The notes under the pieces are model-generated. The model ran no database searches. It was not told where the DNA came from and saw nothing but the letters and a program-made list of their open reading frames with translations. A DNA stretch of 64,000 bases from assembly GCA_030844895.1 (NCBI GenBank), contig CM061223.1, forward strand, positions 106,065,186 to 106,129,185, written 5' to 3'. The position numbers and the translations under genes are program-made. Below, one piece after another: positions 34,676 through 47,353 of the stretch; the first letter of the stretch is position 1, and each line of letters starts with the position of its first letter. The DNA comes from Ambrosia x helenae. Its lineage: Eukaryota; Streptophyta; Magnoliopsida; Asterales; Asteraceae.

Positions 34676-36384
34676 ATTCATGAAAAATTATAAGATTCCC
34701 CTGCAGCCATTCAGAAATTTATGCCTATTCTTCATCTAAAGGCAATAAAATTTTTCCATAAACAGGTAGTGGGAGCCCTTTGGTACTTGTATGCAATAGA
34801 AAGTGCAGTGAGATGTTGGCATACTGCATGTCAAAGGCATAACTGCCACTCCAAGTATTTGTATTGCGGAAAGGGTCGTGTGGGAGATTATGGATTCCTC
34901 AACGCATCATGTTCTCTTCTTGGACGAAATGAAATCAAAAATTCACCAGACTTCGATTTTGGCATATTCCTTGATGCTCTTCAAAAAGGTGTGTTAGAAA
35001 AGAGGAACTTTCCCCATAAAATTTTGATTTGTTCATGGTGGGGTTTGCAGAATCTAAGGTTAGTAATCCCTTTGTGTCCCATTTCCCTACACATATTTCA
35101 ATGGTAAATTTTTTTCTTTTCTTGAATTAGAGACATCTAAATGAATGTGTTAAACTTGTCGTTTAAGTCATGTAAAAATATTGCATCCGTAAGCTAAAGA
35201 AATGTTCTCTTTGGATATAGTTCTATTGGTCAAGGACTTAAATCAAGCACATTCTCTGGAGAGATTCTTTTTGCACTACGTGAAAGAAGGGCTACGGCCA
35301 CATCAAAAAACTGTGACCGTATGCCTTTTGCCACACAATTTTTTTCTTGATCTAGTGTGACCAAAGGTCGAGTCATTATAAGTATCATACGGTCACATTC
35401 ACGTTTAATGGCCGTAGTTACTAAAAAGTGTGGCCAAAGGGTACCATCAATTCTTGATGGATTTAAGCAATCCCTCCATTAAGTGTGGGTAAAAGTTAGG
35501 AACAGCCACATGAAAGTACTGTAAGTGTGACTATTTCCGTTATACAGTCACATGAATTTACTAAAAATTTTGTTTTAGCCACGTCAATTAAAAAAAAATG
35601 TGACAAAAATGGTTGTTATAATCAAGCATTCAAATCATTAAATGTGGCTTACCGGTAACAACGGCCACGTGAATTCATTGTAAGTGTGGCGGGTTCTATT
35701 ATATAGTCACATTAATTTGTTGTGTGTGTGGCTAATGGTATATATATAGCCACACAAAATTTTTGTAATTTGAAGTGTGGCTATCTTCTAACCTATAGTC
35801 ACTCATGTATTATTTTTCCAATGGCCTTTGGTATCATTCCGTCACACAAACAAGAAACGAAGTGACTAATAGTTATCTATAGCCACACGGAATTTAATAA
35901 TTATAAGTGTGGCTATTATCTAATGTTTGGTCACAAATAACTTTTTTCCCATGACGTTTGCTATCATTCCGTCATAGAAACAAGAAACAAAGTAACTATG
36001 AGGTGGCTAATGCTTATTTATAGCCACACGAATATTTGCAATTATAAGTGAGACTATTGTATAACGTTTAGTCACACATAACTTTTTTTCTCACTACGTT
36101 TCCTATCATTCCGTCACACAGAGTGACTATGATGTGGCTGATGGGTATTTATAGCCACACGAAATTTGATAGTTATAAGTGTGACTATTGTCCAACCTTT
36201 AGTCACACTTATTTACTGTGGTTCTATTTGGTATTTTTGTTTAATTGGTCATTTTTTTGTAAAATAATTAAAAATATTAGAAAACATGCATGAGTAAACC
36301 TAAAAATAAAATTATATTAAGACCAATAAACCAACATCCATACAAAAGTTTTCAATTTAAATTCTAAAAACATAAACTTCTAAT

Positions 36385-36515
36385 CAAAAGCTATCTACAA
36401 ATGATGCACCAACCACATCGGACCCTGCATCACTCCTAGCAACACTTGCAACAGCAGCAACTGGAGCAGAACCCGCATCACTCCAAGCAGCACTATGCTC
36501 CTGAATGATGCGATA
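36385..36515 (-). other. Possible last exon of a CACTA gene
   Basis: The minus strand after a CATCATTCAG acceptor-like site reads EHSAAWSDAGSAPVAAVAS, then ARSDAGSDVVGASFVDSF and a stop. The short repeat SDAGS suggests a low-complexity protein tail. I cannot link it to a known transposase. Confidence 0.25.
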
Positions 36516-37671
36516 TTCATATACAGTTAAATGTGAATGAGAAACCAATTCGTTACCAGTATAACAAGCTTAAAGTGTTGAACATTTATACCAACATTTA
36601 ACTACATAACAAATGACTATAATAAAACAATACAGTCAAAAAACTATATTAAATGGTGGCAAACAATCACACAACAAAGAGGAAACATGGACCACTAAAC
36701 ACTAGAAACAATTTCTAAAAACTATCCTATTTTCTTTAAGCGTCGTTTTTAGTTATGCACGTTATATATTTAAGTTATAATAACGACAATAATTGTGTAC
36801 CAAATTCACCTCGAAAGAAAATGTTGTTCCTGTTGGAGCTCAAAATTTATCTGCATTCAACTTGTAAATTAATAAATAGACAAACATAAAGATGTCATGA
36901 AGCACAATTATGATAACATGAAAAATAAACTTGCTTTTTAGGAAGCTACCATATACCCAAGAGTCGCATCTTAGTCCAATTTCATGCAGCACTCCAATGG
37001 ATCAAGAAGGTTGTAGTGAGTTCAAATTTCCACTATCAGTGGGCTCTCTTTTGTTAAAGAAGTATGGTTGATTATGAGCTACACCTATTTGCAACAGAAA
37101 CATTAAAGGGAAATAGACAAGAATTAGCATAATCATGCAGGTGTATGACTTTACTATATTATCTTTAACATTAGACTTCTAAATTCAAGACAAACATAAA
37201 AATAAGTTTGACTTTAATAATAACCCTTGGAAATCCAAATTTGTTAAAATCTGCATTGTTTGGCGATGGGGTAACCATCATCCGGACATAGAATATAGAC
37301 AAGTACTGTAAGTTTTATTCTGATTATGGTCATTTAACCATGCTGACTAATTTATCAGAGCATTGAATGAAACTATATTCATGGATAAGATTCTACATGT
37401 TGTCACATAAATTCCATAGTACTCGCCTTACCAAGATCCAATGAGGGCTAAGACCTGGGCCATAATACTCAAGATCAAGATGGCTTTAGGGCATTAATGC
37501 GAGGGCAGTATGTGTCTGCGCCGAATAAGGTACAATATCCACTCAATATCTGGATGGCCATATCTTGATCCAGAAATCAGTTCGCATACAGTAGTCTTGG
37601 TACCTGGCTAAGCTTTATTAGAAAAAGACTGTTGGTGCATAATTGAAAAATAAATAAGCCAAACAAATTTT

Positions 37672-38607
37672 TTTATTTTTTTTTATACGGAATCATGGAT
37701 TTTCATTAAACCAAAGACAAACCAATTACAAGTGATACGTAGGTAAACGGGCCACAAGTTGCGCCGCTACCCCTTTTTGTATTGCAAAACCTACTCTATT
37801 GAAAATAAAACATTGGCCCTTAGCAGCTGGGGAAATACTTTGCATAACTTTCTTCACGCGATCGAGGAGCTTGATTGCTTGCGGGGCCAGCGCTCCAAAA
37901 GTATCAAAAGCGAAGGGCACAAACACATGCTGGTTCTCTAGACAAGCCGCTTCATGTTTATCCACTTTTTTTCCCTCAGCTTTCAAAACTGCCTGCCCAG
38001 CCACAAAACCCGAATCCCGAAGTCCCACCAATGGGGATACCCCAGTCAGGTCAACACACGCATGCTTGCCTTGCGCCCATCCGAACACAAGAACATCCGC
38101 TGGCCTCAATGTGGACCGCCCGTCACGTGGGTCCGTCAAGAAATTCACGAGGGCCTCTTTTTTGGCTGAAATCCCTACCCTTTGTAAAGCATCCCATAGA
38201 ACGTCTCTAACCAGGTCATGTCTGTATTTAAAGCCTGGCAACTCCTTACAATGTAGGGCGTGTTCTCCAAACTTGTCCAAGGGTGTTTTTTTACAGATCG
38301 GACACGGTTCGTCGACGGGAAACATGGGAATCATCAGTCGGTATTTGAGGACCGCCCGATATTCGATAGCCGACATATGTTGCCCTAGTCCGTCAATTGG
38401 GAGCGTAGTGAGGAAATCTTGAGCATGGGCCTCTTTAAGACATTCAAACACCGCTTTCTGGCGCGAAAACATGTTAAACTCCTCCTCCATAGACTGCATG
38501 GCTTTTATGTTGGTGTGCATGATTAAGCCCAACCCCCATGAAAACCAAAGACCTAAGCCTACTTTATGAGCAAACAAACAAATGATATATAACAATGCGA
38601 AGTTCAC
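37672..38607 (-). mobile_element. LINE 3' part with a zinc-knuckle plus nuclease-like C-terminal domain
   Basis: An uninterrupted minus-strand frame of about 293 residues (38607-37726) is followed by a T-rich run at 37668-37684 (an A-tail on the minus strand). Order: EEEFNMFSRQKAVFECLKEA, IEYRAVLKYRLMIPMFP, a CPIC...GEHALHC zinc-knuckle-like motif, KYRHDLVRDVL, KEALVNFLTD, STLRPADVLVFGW, ACVDLTGVSPLVGL, then AFDTFGALAPQAI and VAAQLVARLP. The C-C-H-C motif with later RHD, E, RPADV and D resembles the restriction-like endonuclease region after the reverse transcriptase in some LINEs. No reverse transcriptase is present here. A short AAACAAAT duplication (about 37663 and 38580) may mark the insertion. 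The first residues (MNFALLYIICLFAHKV) probably come from flanking DNA. Confidence 0.7.
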
Positions 38608-38769
38608 ACGAGTAACATTTTTTTTTTTTTTTTTTTTGCAAAATCAACCGGTATAGTTGAAACCCATTTGGTTTTACCCAACAACTTTTATATACCAAAA
38701 AAAAAAAAAAGAAACACACCTAATAAATTAATAGTTTTGCCTGACTAAATCTAAATTTTGATCAAATAC

Positions 38770-38774
<5 letters not shown>

Positions 38775-38808
<34 letters not shown>
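38775..38808. repeat. (TA)n microsatellite
   Basis: About 17 TA units inside the CACTA element. Confidence 0.95.
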
Positions 38809-38811
<3 letters not shown>

Positions 38812-40585
38812 AGATAGCAAAAAATATATATAAATAGATAGCAAAGTTCTTAAGAGTTACAGTTGCCGTTTCTTACTAATTAATCTAAACTCCCTTGTAC
38901 AGCTATAATAAAGTGAGTCTATCATGTGGATTCAAAATTTCACAAATAAAGGTGCTCAATTGGTCAGAGTTTTTGGAATTTCACAATATAGATATGCACA
39001 GGTCAAAGTGTTACAAAATAAAATAAAATATGGTCGAATTTAGTGACCGCAGACTGGGATATTAAAATTGTTGATATGGGTCATGGATTAGTTTAGGTGT
39101 TCAATTAGTGCTTTTTTTCTGCTATAATAAATATTATTGCATCCATAGATCCTTGTTTGAATGACCATACTACTTTTTTTTAAGCTCTAAAAAAGCACAA
39201 AGTCCCAATTTGGTGCAAGGTCACTGGATGTGAGTTGAATGTTAGTAAACATGATCAGCAACCCTACGACGGTTTAGTTAACATTAACAACAATTAATCA
39301 GTTCACATTCATTTGGTTGACACATTTTCAAGTCTTGCCTATTGTAGGTTCAATAATTTGATTAAACACTACCCGAATAAACTATAAGAATGCCAAGTCT
39401 CATGTGATTCACACAAAATTACATTTAAATCAATTCATCACTAGCAAGCAATTTACAGCAAGAAAGCACCAAGAATGAAATAGGATCATAATCTAGTTGT
39501 AAAGTGTAAAAGTATACGCATATCGAAAATGAAAACAAATTAAAAACCCCAGTGCTCAATGAAATATACCAATTGCTAGTAGGTTAAAGGTTTAGGTTTG
39601 TAAGAAGGTTGATTTTCAAACAATAGTTACCAGTTGACTGGAACTAAATACCAACGAATTCATAGCAATGATGACATTGTTTTTGCACTTGTGCTTGTGC
39701 TGCACAAGATAATTAACTTGTAACAAACATCCTTCACCATACATGTTATATGCTCAAACGATGTGTGTTTTTGTTCCCCTTCATCAAAAAATCAAACTTT
39801 TTCTCAGTAGCATTATAACTTTGAACATGATTAGTCTTTCCAACAAAATTGGTTAATTTTTTTGCAATTAAATTAACTAGCCTCTCATCTAAAAGTAATA
39901 AACATTAATGGAAGATTACTTGATTGGAGCAGATGAAGCTGAGAATAACATGAGAAGCCAAAGCTGCAAAAGCACCATCAGGACAGGGATACTGATACAT
40001 CAGTGCTGATTGCTTTAACGCCATTCAACAATATACAAAAATAGATTAAAAATATCATATTTATAACAAAATCAAAGCATAAAAAAGGTTTATTAGAAGG
40101 TTACATTGTTAATTTAAAGAGCTACGTCTTGAAGATGAAGCAAACATTTTTAGGCTTCAATTGTAAGATTATACAAGTGGGATTCGTGATTGGAGTTGGA
40201 GTAATTGAGTACTTTAGGATTATCATCCATGGGAAAGGTGAAACGTTGATATTACTACGAAGGTTATAAAGGGGCCAGTGCGGAGCTTATACTTCATAGA
40301 CCGAGGAGAAGCGATGGCTAAAAATTATGGCTTCTAGACGTTATGGATACGTAACTAGATGTATTGACCGGTGATAGTGTACATTGGAGAATCTGGGAAG
40401 TCAAAGGTGACGTGGAAGAGAGATTCAGCAACGGGTTTGACGACGGGGATGACGCTGAGTACTGTGGTGAATGGTGGAGTTCTCTTCGGCCCTCGTCAAC
40501 GACGGATGAAATGGAATTGGTGGGAGTACTGGTTAGTTTTAACTGGTGTTTGTTTCTCTCTATGACAAAATTGTAATGTGACTTA
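38809..40585. other. CACTA interior, no gene recognised
   Basis: AT-rich throughout. At 40313-40530 a GC-richer stretch stays open in more than one frame on both strands (for example a minus-strand VVDEGRRELHHSPQYSAS, with no start codon I trust). It looks like a former first exon or a captured scrap, but carries no motif I can name. Confidence 0.35.
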
Positions 40586-40816
40586 CACTGTGTTTCCTAG
40601 TTTCATTAAAGGATGGAAGAGAAAGGATCTCCCTCCTCTTCCATTCTCTCTAATTCCTTCCAAATTGGAAAGATTGAAAATCACACTAAAATCCTCTTTA
40701 TTATCCCTCTCATTCCCTCCCTTTCCCTCCTACAAAAAACTCTGGAACATGATTTTTCCCCACTTCCTTCCCAATCCTTTCTCTTCCATCCTTTAATGAA
40801 ACTCTGGAACAGAGTG
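40586..40816. mobile_element. PIF/Harbinger-like MITE, 231 bp
   Basis: TTA duplication at 40583-40585 and 40817-40819. Terminal inverted repeats of about 40 bp: CACTGTGTTTCCTAGTTTCA at the left against inverted CACTCTGTTCCAGAGTTTCA at the right, both continuing TTAAAGGATGGAAGAGAAAGG. Nested in the CACTA element. Confidence 0.8.
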
Positions 40817-41589
40817 TTAGGGTTTGAAGATAAAAGGATGGACAATTTGGGTATGAAGAATGAGAGGCGACTTGAAAATATTTTGACATAAGTTAAACAC
40901 TACGGTGGGAGGGAAATTTTAGAGAGGAGGGAAAGATTGAAATATTAGAAAACTAGACATATACTCCGGGAGCGTTTCGGGGTTGAGAAATTTAATATAA
41001 CATATCAATTGTACATATGAAATAAACTGATGCACTTTACAGTTACATGCAAGAAAGCTTCGGGTAGCACCTAACCTAAAACAATTAACAATGTATCTCC
41101 AATGTTAACGCTTAACCTTAACCAGTGTATAAGTCTAATAGTAAAACCTAAGATATAACAATGTACAACTCCAATACTAACACCTGTTGAAAATAGAATT
41201 CATATTTACTGGTTTGAACATAATTAAAGACTTGCCTATACATGGTTAATGAATAACCTGAACACTTTGTGTTTTTTTTTCTTATATGAACAAAACCCCA
41301 CAAAAAATAGTCGTTTTTTTTCTCCATTTTTTATATAACACTGTGGTATTTGTTGGAAATATAATAAAACGCTCGTTAATTTGGTGTAATTTTTTTTCTT
41401 TAAAAATCTCGTATATAACACATATTAACATTTAAAAATTATGAAAGGAAACATGAGAGAGAAAAATCTAATTTTGATTTTAAATTATTTTTTTCCTAAA
41501 ATAACTTAATGCCACATGGCATCGTACATGACACTCTCAAAAGGGAGAATGGCTACATGAGTGCCATGTAGGATTTAGCCAATTGAAAT
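40817..41589. repeat. AT-rich dispersed repeat, shared with 54720-55090
   Basis: From about 41300 it carries AATAAAACGCTCGTTAATTT, GGTGTAATTTTTTT, AAATCTCGTATATAA and GGAAACATGAGAGA in order, the same series as at about 54785-54890. The arms of 4199-5185 share part of it. It ends near ATGACATGTAGGATT-like sequence in both. A minus-strand Helitron-like end (CTAG at 40953-40956 beside CTCCGGGAGCGTTTCGGGG) may also be present. No gene. Confidence 0.55.
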
Positions 41590-42020
41590 ATATATATATA
41601 GGGGAGGGTTATCTTGAGAACGCTAAATATCGCGAGAACCGTGAGAACAAGTGAGAAAACTAATCAAAATCATTTTTTTTCAATACAAACCTAATTATAA
41701 TTAAAATATAACATTAATAAATGAATTTTCTTTTCAAATAATTCATCTTTTCTTGCAAAAACACTTTCAAATTAACTTTTTACACATGTGTAAATAAAAC
41801 AGTTTACACATGTATAAACAGTAAATTTACACATGTGTAAAAACAAATTATTTTTGTATACGTTTGAATTTTTACGCGTAAATTGTGTTTTTGGGATTGT
41901 ATTTTAGTAATAAAGACAAGTGTAAAAAGAAATTTTGAATTTGAATGGTTTTAGATGCCGTTCTCACGGTTCGCACGAAATATAGGTGTTCTCAAATTAA
42001 CTTTCCCCTATATATATATG
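41590..42020. mobile_element. MITE with TATATAGGGGA ends
   Basis: Left end TATATATATAGGGGAGGGTT; inverted right end TATATATATAGGGGAAAGTT. Both continue with TTGAGAAC. Inside are ACACATGTGTAAA palindromic words. A truncated relative starts at about 47060 (TATATATAGGGGAGGGTTAA) in a later intron. Target duplication is probably TA within a TA run, which cannot be measured. Confidence 0.7.
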
Positions 42021-42189
42021 GATATAGATATAAATGGCCATTCAATAAATCTATGTTAAATAAATTGGTAAAGTAAGTTTTTATTTTAAATTATAAGATA
42101 CGCATATCTTGTATAGGGTTTTATTTAATTTTATTATTAGATTTTAATAATAAAAACGAAATAAAAAAATTAAACACTCTCGCCTCATC

Positions 42190-43530
42190 GTGCCACGTGG
42201 CACATATATGATCTATTATTGTTCATTGTGATCTATTGCCCATTATGATCCATTAACACATATATGATCAATTATTGCTCATTGTGATCCAATAAGGCCC
42301 AAGATAATCTATTAACTCATACATGATCTACTATTGTTCATTATATTCCATTAAAATATAGTTCATTAACACATATATGATCTCTATTGTTCATTGTGTT
42401 TCATTAAGATCCAATATGGTCCTTTGAGACATATATGACATACAATTGACCACTATGATCCATTTAGCCCCAATATGGCCTTTTAAGACATATATGTTAT
42501 ACTATTGTCGATTGTGATCCATTTGGACCTAATATAGCCAATTAAGACATATATGATCTACTATTATTGATTGTGATATACTAGGGCCTAACATTGTCCT
42601 TTATGACATGTATGTTCTACCATTAACTAATGTAATCTATTAAGGCTCAATATGGTCCATTGAGATGTATGTGATCCACTATTGTGGATTTTGATCCATT
42701 ATGGCCCAACATGGCCACTTAAGTAATATATGTTCTAACATTGACCATTGTAATCCATTAAGGGCCAATATAGTCCGTTAAGATATATGTGATCTACTAT
42801 TGTCCATTGTGATCTATTAAGGCCCAATATGGTCCATTAAGATGTTTATGATTTACTTTTGTCCATTGTGATCCATTAAGACCCAATATGGTCCATAAAG
42901 ACGTGTATGATCTACTATTATCTATTGCGGCCCATTAAATGATTCATTAACACATGTATGATCTACTATTATCCATTATGGTCCATTAAGGCCTAATATG
43001 GTCCATAAGACATGCACAATCTACTATTATCCATTGTGATCCATTAGGGCCTAATATGGTCCTTTAAGATATATATGGTCTACTATTGTCGATTGTGATC
43101 CATTAGGCCTAATGTGTTCCTTTTAAGACACATATGACCAACATTGACCATTGTGATCCATTAGGACCCAGTATGGGATTTTAAGAGATATATGATCTAC
43201 TATTGTCGATTGTGATCCACCAGGACCCAGTATAGGCCTTTAAGACATATAAGGTCTACTATTGTCGATTGTGATCCATTAGGCCTAATGTGGTCTTTTA
43301 AGACACATATGACCAACACTGACCATTGTGATCCATTAGGACCCAGTATGGGCTTTTAAGAGATATATGATCTAGTATTGTTGATTGTGATCCATTAGGA
43401 CCCAGTATGGGCTTTTAAGAGATATATGATATACTATTATCCATTGTGATCCATTAGAGTTCAGTATAGTCCTTTAAGACATATATCATTTATTAGGGTC
43501 CATTGGAATCCATTAAGAGTATATTTTCCA
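42190..43530. repeat. Tandem array of ~58-60-bp units, about 22 copies
   Basis: Degenerate units follow TTAAGACATATATGATCTAC, TATTGTCCATTGTGATCC, ATTAAGGCCCAATATGGTCC. Divergence between neighbours is high at the left and lower around 43080-43450, where longer blocks repeat (GTGATCCATTAGGACCCAGT). The array lies inside the CACTA element and has no coding potential. Confidence 0.85.
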
Positions 43531-44421
43531 TTTTTCAAGGACGATACATTTTTTTCCATTTTTCAAGAACAATACATGCACAAGTTTCCATTTCTTCCAT
43601 TCTTCATGATCGGTAACGGCACCGATTCAGTATCGAGGTCATCTCTACTCATTACAACTCAATTTAAGCCTTTAGTACCTAATATTACAAGATAACATGC
43701 ATAAACTTTAAAATTTACGCATTTGTTATATATTCTTATCTAAACTAATTACAACGACACATATATAAAAGTTTGAAAAGATGGGTATCGGTACCGAAAA
43801 CAACCGGTACGGTTCGATACTGATACCGGTATTTGAATATAAAAATCGGTAAATATCAGTACCGTACAGAACCGATACCGATAGTACCTGTACCGAAAAC
43901 CAAAAATTATTTTATTTTAATTTGTATACTATTATACATAATAACATTTTGAATAGATTTTTAGCTACAGTAGCTAAAAAAACCTTTATTTTGATCATAT
44001 TTACGAGATTGCCATTTTGGTTTAATTATGAGTGAACCAATATGTCTTACATATGGGACACTTTGTAATTTTGTATGTGAAATGTTGGTATACCACAATT
44101 TAGACAACAACAAAAGAAATATAATATTAAATATTTTATTTATTTAGTAGAAGTGCATCCAAGTCTTTCTTTCAAACATATATTACTTCTTCAATTTTGG
44201 GTGTATAATTAAGCTTTCTCGCCTTTTCGGTAAAAAATTTAAGTTTGCCTACATTTTACGCCAGTTAATGATATAAGTTCATGTTTATCTTTCCTGCGTT
44301 TGATGCCACTTGACAGTATAAATTCACGTTCTTTTATAATTTTCTGTTTTGTTCGTTGTTTGCTTACTACACAACATGGTTTACGACTAACGCCCCCGCA
44401 ACGCGGGGGGTTAAACACTAG
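43531..44421 (+). other. Spacer ending in a Helitron 3' terminus
   Basis: The hairpin CCCCCGCAACGCGGGGGG (44393-44410) is followed by TTAAACACTAG ending at 44421 with T at 44422, the Helitron 3' signature. The 5' end was not found and no helicase is present. At 43760-43900 there is a dense run of CGGTACCGAT/ACCGATACCG words (a short cryptic repeat). Nothing else recognised. Confidence 0.5.
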
Positions 44422-45529
44422 TTTTATATATAGTATTAAAGTATTAATAATCCTTACTAAATATAAATTTTTATCTTCTAATGAAAAGTATACCAATTTC
44501 TATGACATATCTTGGTTTCCCCCCATTTTCATACCCCAGTTCCAATTTACCGCCAATGGAATTGACAAAATCCTATTTGTGAACAATTTCGTCTCTTTTG
44601 ATTCTTGAACCATCCAAGATGACAGTCATGTATAGTTGTATTCCTTATTCTACAAACACGTTCATGACTATAATGCACACGACGTATTCAACCGTAATCG
44701 CCTAAAGGGTTGCGCTAAATCATCACCTACAACCTTAATCGCCTCGATTGGTGAACAATTTTTATTATCCATATGGATTAGTATCTTGAGCCAAACAGTG
44801 AATTCATGGTACGTATGCCTATTTTTATTATCCTTATGGATTATTTATTGGAATTGATGATTGCTTCATGCCATTTTGTATTGGCCGGTAGATTTTTTTT
44901 AATGTTTGCTTTAGTTGGAGTAGAAATAGCCGATTGTGATTTTAGTCGTAGAAGTAGACTTTTTTTTTTCTACTTGGATTTATGCTTTTTACTTTGATAT
45001 ATGGAATTATTAATACAAGTGTTGATTTATTTTTACTTATGGGAGCTTAGAATATATGTTATATTACCTATATTGATATGTAAATTTTGTGTTTTTTTGA
45101 CAGTGCAGAAGACCAAAAGGTTGCCTTTCTGGAGTTATGGTTGCAGCCGGTTGTCATGAATTACACCACTTTACTGGATTTTATTGGCGGTTGTGGACTG
45201 ATGCTGGTTTCCTTTCTAGACAGGGAATCAGAGAGAAAGAGAGTGGGGTTTCTACATCTCCTTATCTTGATAGTGTTCGGTCCCTAGGTTGATTAACAGG
45301 TCTCTAAGCATCGATCTATTGTTACATCTTCCAGGTTGCCAATTCCAGGTTAGGGTTCTCTAATGCACAAATTGTTTGTGGTTATAACATGATGGTTGGG
45401 TTTATTGTTGACCACTTATGCTTATACATGTTAACATTCTTATGAATAATGCCACTTTTGACTGAAATGAGTACTATTTTTTTTACAAAAGATTGTGTTA
45501 TAAACATCAAACATTGGGCAAAATTGATA
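44422..45529. other. CACTA interior, no gene recognised
   Basis: AT-rich. A stop-free stretch at about 45118-45287 (AGCHELHHFTGFYWRLWTDA in one frame, preceded by a TTTTTTTGACAG acceptor-like site) could be an old exon of the element, but I cannot identify it. Confidence 0.3.
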
Positions 45530-46390
45530 AATATAGTCATTGAAAATGTTTCATGTGCAACTGTGAATCTTAATTATAATGATGAATGTGCCAAAATTGT
45601 TTTAGTGTGGCTATAAAATGTCACATTTTATTCTTATAGTGTGACGAAGGTTAAGAAAAGATTTTAACATTTGGTTACATGAATAAAAGTTCAAAAATAT
45701 ACCATGACCGTTGGTAACATTTGGCCGCATGAATCAATTTAAGTGTGACCGTAGGGTATTAACGACCATACGTTTATTGTTTTGCAATCACTATTGATAA
45801 CTTTTAGCCACACATAAAAACTTAAATGGTGACCATAAAATATTTATACTTATTAAAAAAAATTCTTTTACGAAGGGACTAAGAAACAATGCTATTTAGT
45901 CACACAAACTCGCAAGTGGCCATATGTTTAAGCTTTTCGCCACATCACTAGAAAACGACAGTGGCAATTGGTCACATTTTGTCACACTTATCTACTGTGG
46001 CTAGCAAATGTCACAACTTTTTTCTTAAAGTGTGGCTAAAATTTTTGAAAAGATGTGTTTTTATCACACAAAACAAATACTGTGGTCGTAGATCACAGTT
46101 TGTCACACCTTTGCTACTGTGGCTACTACATGTCACAGTTTTTTCTTATAGTGTGGCTAAATGTTTTGAACTATTATGCAATGGTCACATGAATAATCAA
46201 AATGTGTGGCTAAAAGTAGAGTGGAAGGTTTTTAAATGTGAAAAATAACCTTTAGCCACACATTTAAATGAAAGTGTGGCATGGCGGTTTTTGAAAAAGT
46301 GTGACCGTAGGCCTATTTTGGCGTAGTGTTGCTTCCTTTATTACTATAGTTGGATTGATTCTATATGGTTTACTTCTTGGCAACATGCAG

Positions 46391-47350
46391 GTTTGTGCAC
46401 TTATCTGTTTAGTTTTTGTTTTATGGTTCTTGACTTTGTTTACTAATTTACCATCTAAAAGCTTTAATCCATGTTTGGGATATGTGATGTGTTTGCTTTT
46501 TACTGAATCCTTTCTTACCAAAAGTAACCTTTTAGGTAGCGTTCATATCGTTAAATGCAATGGAATTGGAATTGGAATTCGCGCTGGAATTGGAATTTGT
46601 TTTGGAATGTAGGTGTGTTCGTTTCACGTAATGGAATGGAATCTACATGGAATTGGAATGTAGACTCCCTTTCGTAGGTTGTTCAATTCCAAATCCTTCT
46701 TTTGTTGAAACGAACAATATAAAAAATAAATATACATTCCAATTCCCTCCGGATTTAATCACATTTTGTGAAATGAATGCTACTTTAATTGTTAATGGTC
46801 TTGACAGTCTTTTCCAATTCTTTATAACAGCTTTTTGCATCACCAAACTGGATTTTTCATTCATAGTATTCATTTTTTCTGGCTTCTTTTTTGTGCTAAG
46901 CCAATGACCTTGACATTAGGAAAATGGGCTTTGCAAGAGGTGACCCTCTTTTTTGTTCTAAAATGCGCGAAGCGCACAAAAGCGTCGAGGTCAAAAACCG
47001 AGGCGCAAAGTGCCAAGCGCAAAAGCAGTTGGTTTCTCGTACCGAGTCGCAAGACAATATATATGTATATATAGGGGAGGGTTAATTTGAGAGCCCATAT
47101 ATTTGGAAAATAAATTGTTTTTACACATGTAAGTTTATTGTTTACACATGTGTAAATTGTTTATGGATTGCAAATATGTGGGTAATTGCATGGTAAAGAG
47201 AGAAAGGGCAATGTCGTAGTAGGTTGAGCTAGGTGTCACAATGTTACCTCTTGCATAAACATACTCCATTTATTTAGGTATTTCATTGAATGAAGATCAA
47301 GTTGATTTTGAGATAAAATTCTTAGCAAGCTTTATACCCATCACCCAATA
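46391..47350. other. Intron 4 of CNGC copy B with repeat debris
   Basis: Positions 46555-46680 are built from GGAATTGGAATT/GGAATGGAAT words. Positions 46960-47040 carry GCGCGAAGCGCAC, GAGGCGCAAAGTGCC and GAGTCGCAAGAC, related in style to the MITE interior at 3285-3585. A truncated TATATAGGGGA element starts at 47060. No gene. Confidence 0.5.
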
Positions 47351-47353
47351 TTA

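Larger units (their letters stand above)
35274..46328. mobile_element. CACTA (En/Spm) transposon, 11 kb, in exon 4 of CNGC copy B
   Basis: The ends are CACTACGTGAAAGAAGGGCT and, inverted, CACTACGCCAAAATAGGCCT, both followed by CTACGG(C/T)CACA. The target duplication is TTG (35271-35273, 46329-46331), the 3-bp size of CACTA elements. Removing the element rejoins the exon in frame (GEILFA then SFITIVGLILYG), matching copy A. Both subterminal regions (about 35274-36240 and 45530-46328) are packed with GTGTGGCTA/TAGCCACAC and GTCACAC words, the usual transposase-binding arrays. I found no convincing TNP2-type transposase; the interior is filled by a LINE, MITEs, a satellite array and a Helitron end. 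Confidence 0.93.

Noticed and set aside
37799..38422. A 207-residue plus-strand open frame
   Set aside because: It is the shadow of the LINE protein on the opposite strand, which has clear family motifs.
45087..45287. Short protein-coding gene inside the CACTA element
   Set aside because: Only an open stretch after an acceptor-like site; no domain and no partner exons identified.
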